Of a DNA stretch of 13,099 nt, positions 1 through 5,422 are shown one piece after another. The notes below the pieces were generated by a model. The model was not told the origin of the DNA and did no database searches. It worked only from the letters and a program-made list of their open reading frames with translations. The DNA comes from Oscillospiraceae bacterium (GTDB lineage Bacteria; Bacillota; Clostridia; Oscillospirales; Ruminococcaceae), in the NCBI GenBank assembly GCA_020024155.1, contig JAHHUE010000046.1, positions 1-13,099 on the forward strand, given 5' to 3'. A program made the position numbers and the translations under genes. How positions within the stretch are numbered: position 1 is the stretch's first letter; each line of letters opens with the position of its first letter.

Positions 1-39
1 TAGAATAAGAGTGTAAATTAAAGAAAATAGGTTTTTTTA

Positions 40-834
40 ATGTTAGATATTCTAAAAAATTATGATTTTGGTCAGTTTTCGACTATAAGTTTTCAACATT
101 TAAACATTTTTAATACTCGTTCAAGACAAAGATTGCCTGAAAATTCAAAGACTGCAATTGCCTTTGTTTTTCCATATTATAACAAAAGTGCATTTAAAGG
201 TAACATAAGTGCATATTGCTCTGTGGAAGATTATCATATAGTGGTTATGAAGCAACTAAAATCCATATCTGAACAATTAAAACAGAAATATCCAGAGTAT
301 TCATTTGAACCTTTTGTGGACGCTTCCCCAATAGATGAAGTTGATATGGCAGCAAAAGCAGGTCTTGGAGTTGTTGGGGAAAACAGTCTGCTTATAACAG
401 AAAAATGGGGAAGTTTTGTCTTTATTGGTGAAATTATCACTGATATGGAAATGGAAACAGTGCTTTATGAGAAAAAAAGCTGTATGAAATGTGGCTTGTG
501 CAAAAAGAATTGTCCGGGTGGTGCAATAAATAAGGGTGTTGTAAATACAGAAAAATGTGCATCACATATCAGTCAGATGAAAAGAGATATAACTGATGAG
601 CAATTTGAGATTTTAAAAAGAGCAAAAACTGTTTTTGGCTGCGATATTTGCCAAAATATTTGTCCACACAACAGAAATATTGAAGAAAGTGGAAATCTGT
701 TCTCTGAAAACATTATCAACACAGTTACAAAAGAAATTTTGGAGGACAGAACATATAAACAAAGAGCTTTTGGGTTTAGGGGGCTGAAAGTTTTGGAAAG
801 AAATCTGGAAATATACAACTCTCTCAATGAATAA
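40..834 (+). CDS. queG: Short QueG-like epoxyqueuosine reductase family protein (double [4Fe-4S])
   Basis: 264 residues. QueG is a cytoplasmic, cobalamin-dependent enzyme that reduces epoxyqueuosine to queuosine at position 34 of certain tRNAs. The N-terminal part carries the family motif around VDASPIDE (residues 93-100) with Asp94 at the place of QueG's conserved catalytic Asp, followed by AAKAGLGVVGENSLLI. The C-terminal part is a double-cluster ferredoxin-like domain: C148-x2-C151-x2-C154-x3-C158-P, C173, then C201-x2-C204-x3-C208-P, so all eight expected cluster ligands are present. Full-length QueG has about 370-380 residues and a C-terminal HEAT-like region; this protein stops soon after the second cluster motif and its N-terminal part is also compact. 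The start is the first ATG, with only a weak AGG before a run of seven T. It stands alone, 147 bp before rpe. The family is clear; activity on tRNA is less certain because short Clostridia homologues may do something else. Confidence 0.72.
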   Translation: MLDILKNYDFGQFSTISFQHLNIFNTRSRQRLPENSKTAIAFVFPYYNKSAFKGNISAYCSVEDYHIVVMKQLKSISEQLKQKYPEYSFEPFVDASPIDEVDMAAKAGLGVVGENSLLITEKWGSFVFIGEIITDMEMETVLYEKKSCMKCGLCKKNCPGGAINKGVVNTEKCASHISQMKRDITDEQFEILKRAKTVFGCDICQNICPHNRNIEESGNLFSENIINTVTKEILEDRTYKQRAFGFRGLKVLERNLEIYNSLNE

Positions 835-892
835 AAATAGTAAAATAATTGTAAACAAATACTATTAAAAATGTTAAACATTGGGCATATAA

Positions 893-921
893 TTGATTTT
901 TATCTGCCTATTATGTATAAT
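893..921 (+). promoter_or_regulatory. Sigma-A-type promoter for the rpe-rnf operon
   Basis: TTGATT at 893-898 and a perfect TATAAT at 916-921 are separated by exactly 17 bp, with TG directly before the -10 box. Transcription would begin near 928, giving a leader of roughly 54 nt before rpe. It is the best promoter match in the window and sits in the 147-bp gap after the queG-like gene, where I see no strong terminator. A 7-bp inverted repeat, ATAATAA-A-TTATTAT (917-931), overlaps the -10 box and start site; in such AT-rich sequence it may be chance. Confidence 0.7.
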
Positions 922-981
922 AAATTATTATATATTAAATAAAATAGGTAACTTTGCAATAAAAAAGAAGAGGAAATTATA

Positions 982-1629
982 ATGACAAAAGTATCACCAT
1001 CAATATTATCAGCAGACTTTGCAAATCTTGAAAGAGATTGTAAAAAAGTTATTGATAATGGTGCAGATATGCTTCATATTGATGTAATGGACGGCGTTTT
1101 TGTGCCAAATATTTCAATTGGTTTACCGGTTGTTAAATCTTTGAGAAAAAAATCTGATGCATTTTTCGATGTTCATCTTATGATTATAAAACCACATCTT
1201 TATGTTGAAGAATTCTGCAAGCAGGGTGCAGACCTTGTATCTTTCCATATCGAAAGCGAAAGCGATGTAAAAGAAACAATCGACCTTATAAAAAAATGTG
1301 GCAAAAAAGCAGGTATAGTTATCAAGCCGGCAACAGCTCCACAAGAAGTTTTTCCATATCTTGATATGGTTGACCTTGTTCTTGTTATGAGTGTTGAACC
1401 AGGTTTTGGTGGACAGAGCTTTATGGACAATGCTTTGGACAAGCTTAAAGTTATCAGTGATGAAGCAAAAAGAAGAAACCTTAAAGACCTTTACATCGAA
1501 GTTGACGGTGGCATAAACGAAACAACAGGTAAAATGTGTGCAGAAAGTGGTGCAAACTTGCTTGTTGCAGGCAGTTATGTTTTTGGTTCACAAGATATAA
1601 AAGCTGCAATTGACAGCCTTAAAATTTAA
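982..1629 (+). CDS. rpe: Ribulose-phosphate 3-epimerase
   Basis: 215 residues, the normal family length. The enzyme interconverts D-ribulose 5-phosphate and D-xylulose 5-phosphate in the pentose phosphate pathway, in the cytoplasm, using a divalent metal in a TIM barrel. Family signatures run in order: SILSADF (7-13), HIDVMDG (32-38), DVHLMI (63-68), IKPAT (114-118), VMSVEPGFGGQSF (135-147), VDGGI (174-178) and a phosphate-binding end VAGSYVFG (195-202). The metal ligands His32, Asp34, His65 and Asp175 are all present; Asp34 and Asp175 also act as the acid-base pair. The ATG has an AGAGG ribosome binding site at about 969-973. It is the first gene after the promoter at 893-921, and the rnfD-like gene follows 17 bp later, suggesting cotranscription with the membrane genes. 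It also makes ribulose 5-phosphate available toward PRPP, which pyrE uses, but that link is only metabolic. Confidence 0.97.
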   Translation: MTKVSPSILSADFANLERDCKKVIDNGADMLHIDVMDGVFVPNISIGLPVVKSLRKKSDAFFDVHLMIIKPHLYVEEFCKQGADLVSFHIESESDVKETIDLIKKCGKKAGIVIKPATAPQEVFPYLDMVDLVLVMSVEPGFGGQSFMDNALDKLKVISDEAKRRNLKDLYIEVDGGINETTGKMCAESGANLLVAGSYVFGSQDIKAAIDSLKI

Positions 1630-1646
1630 AAATAGAGAGTAAAACA

Positions 1647-2789
1647 ATGATAGACACACAGAGAAATAATTATGATAAATATATGATGTTGGCAACAATG
1701 CCACTCATATTCTGTGGTGTTGTACTTCATGGGCCAAGGGTGCTTTTGATATGTCTCAACGCCATGATTACTGCAAGAGCAGTTGATGTTCTTGTATCAA
1801 TGCTCCAACATACAGATTTGGATACAAAAGATAATTCCAGTGTACAATCAGCAATAATATTTTGCCTTTTGATGCCTGTTAATATTCCGTTTTATGCCAT
1901 AACGGTAACTGTTGCACTTGTAGTGCTTATAGGCAAATATGTGTTTGGTGGTAAAGGGGTTTATCCTTTTAACCTTGCAGCACTTGCAACCTGTGTTGCA
2001 TGTGTTAACTGGCCAAACAAAGTTTATAATGCTGTTGTACCTTTTGCGGATGTAAATTTATGGACTGGCGAAACTACAAGTGTTGTTATGTCAAACGCTG
2101 CAATCATAAAAGAGGGTGGTGTGCCTGGATACAGTCTTGCCAATATGCTTTTGGGTAATTATCCAGGTGTTATGGGTGCAGATTTTATACTTGTTATAGC
2201 TGCAATAGGTATTTTTATGATTTATAAAAAGCTTATAACATGGCACGCACCGGTTACATTTTTGCTTACAACAGCGGTAATTGCATTTATTTTTCCAAGA
2301 ATTTACGGATTTTCTCGTGTTGCATCTGTTGAAATGGAGCTTTTGAACGGTTCAGTTTTGTACAGTGCTTTATTTATGCTTAACGAGCCAACAACAACAC
2401 CAAAAACAAGAAGAGGTAAAGTGGCTTTTGGTTTCCTTGTTGCATCACTGGGTATGTTGTTTAGATATAGAGGCAATGTAGAGTTTGGCATAAGCTTTGC
2501 ATTGTTGTTTGTAAATGCTATCGAAGGTTATATTGACCGTGTTGTTAATATGGACTGGGTTTCAGATTTTGGCAAAAATTCAATTGAATATTTTAAATCA
2601 CTTAACAATAAAACAGAAAAAATAGAAGAAAAGGCAATTGAAACATCAGAGGCTATGGAGCTTATTGGAGAAGTTGAAGATAATATTGATGATGTTATCT
2701 ACTCCACAAGAACATTTGATGTAAGAGAAATTCTTCGTTTGGAAGAAGAGAACAACCATAAGAAAGGTGGGAGAAAAAATGAAAAATAA
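1647..2789 (+). CDS. RnfD-like membrane protein with long acidic C-terminal tail
   Basis: 380 residues, multi-spanning membrane protein (roughly residues 13-295 contain 8-10 hydrophobic segments). RnfD/NqrB proteins are flavin-carrying subunits of ion-pumping ferredoxin- or quinone-linked NADH oxidoreductases. Matches to RnfD: DNSSVQSAIIFCLLMPVNIP (62-81, the DGSA...LALNLP region), GKYVFGGKGVYPFNLAA (96-112) and EPTTTPKTRRGK (247-258). The last aligns with the DPVTSPxT flavinylation site, so Thr254 is the candidate for covalent FMN. Unlike typical RnfD, the N-terminus lacks the SPH motif, and an acidic, hydrophilic tail of about 80 residues (301-380) follows the last membrane segment. A SD-like AGAGAG precedes the ATG. 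Its end overlaps the rnfE-like gene by 11 bp. The order D-E-A matches clostridial rnf operons with rnfC, rnfG and rnfB missing. Homology is clear; I give no symbol because the function is probably not that of canonical Rnf. Confidence 0.85.
   Translation: MIDTQRNNYDKYMMLATMPLIFCGVVLHGPRVLLICLNAMITARAVDVLVSMLQHTDLDTKDNSSVQSAIIFCLLMPVNIPFYAITVTVALVVLIGKYVFGGKGVYPFNLAALATCVACVNWPNKVYNAVVPFADVNLWTGETTSVVMSNAAIIKEGGVPGYSLANMLLGNYPGVMGADFILVIAAIGIFMIYKKLITWHAPVTFLLTTAVIAFIFPRIYGFSRVASVEMELLNGSVLYSALFMLNEPTTTPKTRRGKVAFGFLVASLGMLFRYRGNVEFGISFALLFVNAIEGYIDRVVNMDWVSDFGKNSIEYFKSLNNKTEKIEEKAIETSEAMELIGEVEDNIDDVIYSTRTFDVREILRLEEENNHKKGGRKNEK
2763..2773 (+). promoter_or_regulatory. Ribosome binding site that sets the rnfE-like start
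   Basis: AAAGGTGGGAG lies just before the ATG at 2779. An in-frame GTG at 2767 would give a protein four residues longer, but that codon is inside this ribosome binding site, so the ATG at 2779 is preferred. The site lies within the last codons of the rnfD-like gene, which suggests translational coupling. Confidence 0.6.
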
Positions 2790-3450
2790 AGATTTTTCCT
2801 ATCTTTATCAAAACTGGGATGACACAGTAAGAAGACGCAAGGTGTTTTTGTCAAACCCAGTTTTTATAAAAGGTTTGGCACTTGCACCACTTACAATTGC
2901 AGCAACAACTCTTGATAATGGCATTATTTTAAGCATTGCTGTGTTTTTGCTTCTTACACCAACAAGAATTATTACAAGCCTTATCACAAGAAAAATGAGT
3001 GTTCCTTTTAAAACATTCTTTTATCCTTTTGTGTCAGCTATAATATTTGCATTTGTTTATTACTATATGTATCGTGTTATGGGCAGCAAAGTTATGGTAC
3101 TTGGAGTATATCTTCCAATTTTGGTTGTTGACCCAATTATAGTAAAAAACTTTGAAAAAACAAGAAAAGAATCAGTATTATACTCCATTATAAATGGGCT
3201 TAGAAACACTGCTGGCTTTATCGTTGCGTGTATACTTATAAGCGCTACAAGAGAATTTTTAGGTCTTGGCACAATATACGGCATACAGATTATAAAAGCT
3301 CCTTTGCTTCCAATGGCACAAAACAGTTTTGGTGGGTTTTTGATTATTGCACTTTACTGTGCTTTGTGGTCAAATATGGTTGCAAAATATAAATATAAGG
3401 TAGAAGTGGAGGCAAGGCATAATGAGCGAATTAGTAAGATTGATGATTAA
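2779..3450 (+). CDS. RnfE-like membrane subunit lacking both cluster cysteines
   Basis: 223 residues from the preferred ATG, with about six membrane segments. It aligns with RnfE/NqrD: NPVFIKGLALAPL (26-38) against NPV...LGLCP, VLGVYLPILVVDPIIV (107-122) against LGIFIPLIVVNCIVL, and ATREFLGLGTIYG (156-168) against the REL(L)GSGTLFG motif. In true Rnf/Nqr complexes one cysteine from each of the first two motifs holds half of a [2Fe-2S] cluster inside the membrane, shared with RnfA. Here those positions are Ala36 and Pro119, and the Asn before the second cysteine is Asp118. A charged stretch (KNFEKTRKES) replaces the usual GRAEAFA. It overlaps the rnfD-like gene by 11 bp and the rnfA-like gene by 29 bp, so the three are surely cotranscribed. 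The family call is firm; electron transfer by the usual route looks impossible. Confidence 0.83.
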   Translation: MKNKDFSYLYQNWDDTVRRRKVFLSNPVFIKGLALAPLTIAATTLDNGIILSIAVFLLLTPTRIITSLITRKMSVPFKTFFYPFVSAIIFAFVYYYMYRVMGSKVMVLGVYLPILVVDPIIVKNFEKTRKESVLYSIINGLRNTAGFIVACILISATREFLGLGTIYGIQIIKAPLLPMAQNSFGGFLIIALYCALWSNMVAKYKYKVEVEARHNERISKIDD

Positions 3451-4042
3451 ATATTTTGGCTTGGCACTTGTTGCAATTGGCTCTCAAAACGCCATTTTTA
3501 CCAGAGGTTTAGGGTTAAGCTCAGGTATAAGAATGCTTAACGACCCTAGAAAAAATACATTTTATTTCTGTGGAGCACTTACAGTTTTTCAGATTTTAAC
3601 AATAATAATTGTGCATTTTTCAATACCGTTAATGGATATGATTGGCAACGGAGAATACAGAAGATTTATTATGCCAACAGGTATTGTTATAGCTTGTATG
3701 ATAAGTTACCTTATTGTTATTCTATCTTTAAGTAAATTCTTAACAGAAAATAAATTTAAAGAAATATTAAAATCTGTTACAAGTGCAAGTATAACAAGTA
3801 CAATTATCGGTACAGTTATTCTTACAAATTCACAAGGTTTAACTCTTGGCGAAAGTATAGCTTTTGGTTTTGGCAGTAGTATCGGATATTTTCTTGCTAT
3901 GCTTTTGATTTCTGAGGGCAACAGAAAAATCTGTCACGAAAAAGTGCCGGAACCATTTAGAGGTTTGCCTATAACACTTATTTATATTTCGATTCTTGCA
4001 CTTGCAATATATGGACTTACAGGGCACGCAATTGCTTTGTAA
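3422..4042 (+). CDS. RnfA-like membrane subunit lacking both cluster cysteines
   Basis: 206 residues, about six membrane segments. It aligns with RnfA/NqrE: SQNAIFTRGLGLSSGI (21-36) against NNFVLTRFLGICPFLG, SITSTIIGTVIL (123-134) against ITTNCAVLGVAL, GESIAFGFGSSIGYFLAMLL (143-162) against the ESLVYGLGAGLGFTLALVL region, and VPEPFRGLPITLI (175-187) against VPKPFRGTAIALI. Both cysteines that would bind the transmembrane [2Fe-2S] cluster are replaced, by Ser33 and Ser126 in my hand alignment. Three cysteines exist elsewhere (50, 92, 171) but not in these motifs. The ATG has GGAGG at 3408-3412, inside the end of the rnfE-like gene; the 29-bp overlap implies coupling. The next gene begins 22 bp downstream. 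It probably pairs with the RnfE-like protein, as RnfA and RnfE do, in an inverted-topology dimer. Confidence 0.83.
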   Translation: MSELVRLMIKYFGLALVAIGSQNAIFTRGLGLSSGIRMLNDPRKNTFYFCGALTVFQILTIIIVHFSIPLMDMIGNGEYRRFIMPTGIVIACMISYLIVILSLSKFLTENKFKEILKSVTSASITSTIIGTVILTNSQGLTLGESIAFGFGSSIGYFLAMLLISEGNRKICHEKVPEPFRGLPITLIYISILALAIYGLTGHAIAL

Positions 4043-4064
4043 AAATATAAGGGGACAAATATAT

Positions 4065-5174
4065 ATGGCAAACAAACCAATTAAAATAAAAAGAAATGGC
4101 AGTATTTCTGGTAAAAGAAGACAGAGAAAACTGCTGGCAAAACGAGCTTTTGGTATTGCCTTGGTTCTTGGTGGACTTCTTGCAATTGGATACCTTGGAG
4201 CACCTGCTGTTATTGAGCTTGTTGAAAATATTTCTCAAATAAAACCACCGTTGGTTCAGCCAAGTCCAAAACCAACACCAGTTGAAGAGGAAGAAGTTGT
4301 TGAAGAAACAACAGAAGATGAACAAGAACCTGAGATTCAAATTAAAGATACAGTATATAGCTATGTGGACCGTCAAAGCCTTTTAAGTGAGGACGCAATT
4401 ACACAAACAGCACAGTCACTTAAAGAAAAAGGTGTTAATTTTGCAGTTATAACCCTTAAAGACCAAAATGGTAATATCCATTACGATACACAGACAGAGA
4501 TTGGTCAGATTGCAAAAGCTGATACTTTGTTAGATGTGCCAACGATAGTTTCCATATTTAAGGAAAACGGTGTTTATGTTACAGCAGAGATATACGCATT
4601 TATGGATAAAACAACACCGAATATAAACAGAGAAACAGCGGTTAAATATGTTGGTACAGATATAAACTGGTGGGATAACTCAAAAGAATTTGGTGGCAAA
4701 CCTTGGGCAAACCCTGCAAGCGAAATTATGCAAAACTATCTTTATGATATTACAGCAGAACTTTCTTCAATGGGTGTAAAAGAGTTTATTTTAAGTGCAG
4801 TACAGCTTCCAACTGGATACAGTCTTGATAAGAGAGACTTTGGTGTTTCAGAAAACCAGCTTCAAGCGCAGATACAAGGATTTATCAATACAATGGAAGT
4901 TAAAGTTGAAGCAAATGGCAGCAAAGCATTTTTTGCTTTTGACATAGACAGTGTAAACGGTGGAGATTATTCAAAATACATAGTTGCACCATATCGTCTT
5001 GGAGCTGATAATATTGTTCTTGTTGGAAACAACACAAACTATGAAGGTGTTGATTTGAACGAGATTAGCGACAAACTTATAGAAGAAGGATATGCAGAAA
5101 AAATTGTTTTTTGGAACACTGATGAAAATCTAAACGAAAATTCTGCAAAAGACTATGGTTATTTTGTTAAATAG
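4065..5174 (+). CDS. Membrane-anchored DUF4015-like (glycoside hydrolase-like) protein
   Basis: 369 residues. The N-terminus is rich in Lys and Arg (4-27), followed by one hydrophobic segment (about 28-50), a Pro/Glu-rich linker (61-90) and an outer domain (about 95-369), the layout of an N-terminally anchored extracytoplasmic protein. The domain resembles DUF4015, a GH13-like barrel: VNFAVITLKDQNGNIHYDT (124-142), an FKENGVYVTAEIYAF region (165-179), WANPASEIMQNYLYDI (214-229) and KEFILSAVQLPTG (239-251). The last corresponds to the family's IQFDYVRFP strand, but the conserved Asp is Ser244 here, so it may be a binding rather than a catalytic domain. The ATG at 4065 has AAGGGGAC just upstream; an upstream in-frame ATG at 3996 lies inside the rnfA-like gene and is less likely. 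Last gene of the rpe-rnf unit. The domain assignment is by pattern only; substrate unknown. Confidence 0.68.
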   Translation: MANKPIKIKRNGSISGKRRQRKLLAKRAFGIALVLGGLLAIGYLGAPAVIELVENISQIKPPLVQPSPKPTPVEEEEVVEETTEDEQEPEIQIKDTVYSYVDRQSLLSEDAITQTAQSLKEKGVNFAVITLKDQNGNIHYDTQTEIGQIAKADTLLDVPTIVSIFKENGVYVTAEIYAFMDKTTPNINRETAVKYVGTDINWWDNSKEFGGKPWANPASEIMQNYLYDITAELSSMGVKEFILSAVQLPTGYSLDKRDFGVSENQLQAQIQGFINTMEVKVEANGSKAFFAFDIDSVNGGDYSKYIVAPYRLGADNIVLVGNNTNYEGVDLNEISDKLIEEGYAEKIVFWNTDENLNENSAKDYGYFVK

Positions 5175-5215
5175 ACAGAATAATATAAAGTCGCCTAATA
5201 AAACATATAAAAATA

Positions 5216-5243
5216 TTGACTTAATTTTATTTTATGATAAAAT
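5216..5243 (+). promoter_or_regulatory. Putative promoter upstream of the pyr leader
   Basis: TTGACT (5216-5221) and TAAAAT (5238-5243) are 16 bp apart, each one mismatch from consensus. Transcription would start near 5250, about 170 nt before pyrC and only about 17 nt before the terminator hairpin at 5267. If real, it makes either an attenuated pyr leader or a short RNA of about 55 nt. A perfect 9-bp inverted repeat overlaps its spacer and -10 box. Several other TATAAT boxes lie downstream (5322-5327, 5360-5365, 5385-5390), but without good -35 boxes. Confidence 0.45.
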
Positions 5244-5246
5244 AAA
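5226..5246. repeat. 9-bp inverted repeat over the pyr promoter
   Basis: TTTATTTTA (5226-5234) and TAAAATAAA (5238-5246) are perfect inverted copies around TGA. They cover the spacer and -10 box of the promoter at 5216-5243, a place typical of a repressor operator. The arms contain only A and T, so chance is a serious alternative in a region this AT-rich. Confidence 0.35.
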
Positions 5247-5257
5247 TTGAATGCCAA

Positions 5258-5286
5258 ACAGGCAATAAAAATAACGCACTGCCTGT
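5258..5286 (+). promoter_or_regulatory. Possible antiterminator pairing
   Basis: ACAGGCA (5258-5264) is a perfect complement of TGCCTGT (5280-5286), which forms the top of the left arm and the loop of the terminator at 5267-5303. The two pairings exclude each other. A weaker 4-bp hairpin, TGCC-AAACA-GGCA (5252-5264), could in turn sequester the upstream element. This is the layout of an attenuator, though the terminator alone looks more stable. Confidence 0.35.
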
Positions 5287-5303
5287 GGCGGTGCGTTATT
5301 TTT
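5267..5303 (+). terminator. Strong intrinsic terminator or attenuator
   Basis: AAAAATAACGCACTGCC (5267-5283) pairs with GGCGGTGCGTTATTTTT (5287-5303) over 17 positions with a single G-T wobble and a 3-nt TGT loop; the stem is GC-rich at the top and its right arm ends in five T. It lies 92 bp after the DUF4015-like gene and 120 bp before pyrC, so it can end the rpe-rnf transcript. Because a promoter may lie just upstream of it, it could also attenuate pyr transcription. The A-run on the left makes it potentially bidirectional, but no gene is seen on the - strand. Confidence 0.88.
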
Positions 5304-5338
5304 AAGGGATACATAACAGAGTATAATATATTATAATT

Positions 5339-5359
5339 TATGATATAAAAGTTATCATA
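5339..5359. repeat. 7-bp inverted repeat upstream of pyrC
   Basis: TATGATA (5339-5345) and TATCATA (5353-5359) are perfect inverted copies with a 7-nt spacer. They lie between the terminator and pyrC, close to two TATAAT-like boxes, and could be a protein-binding site or a weak RNA hairpin. The low GC content makes this only suggestive. Confidence 0.3.
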
Positions 5360-5422
5360 TATAATGTGTTTTATTTTAAAATACTATAATAATTTATATT
5401 CAATAAATACAAGGAGAAAACT

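Noticed and set aside
835..892. Terminator after the queG-like gene
   Set aside because: Only a weak AATAGT/ACTATT pairing with a long loop and no U-run is present.
2767..2781. GTG start for the rnfE-like gene
   Set aside because: The GTG is within the GGTGGGAG ribosome binding site of the ATG at 2779, which is better placed.
1647..4042. Canonical energy-conserving Rnf complex
   Set aside because: No rnfB, rnfC or rnfG in the window, and the transmembrane cluster cysteines are absent, so the usual ferredoxin:NAD+ function is not supported.
3996..4064. Earlier start for the DUF4015-like gene
   Set aside because: Would overlap the rnfA-like gene and add a non-family stretch; the ATG at 4065 has AAGGGGAC upstream and begins with a typical basic anchor.
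5175..5422. PyrR-binding attenuator or known riboswitch
   Set aside because: I could not find the conserved PyrR anti-antiterminator loop or any familiar riboswitch core; only a terminator and a possible alternative pairing are visible.
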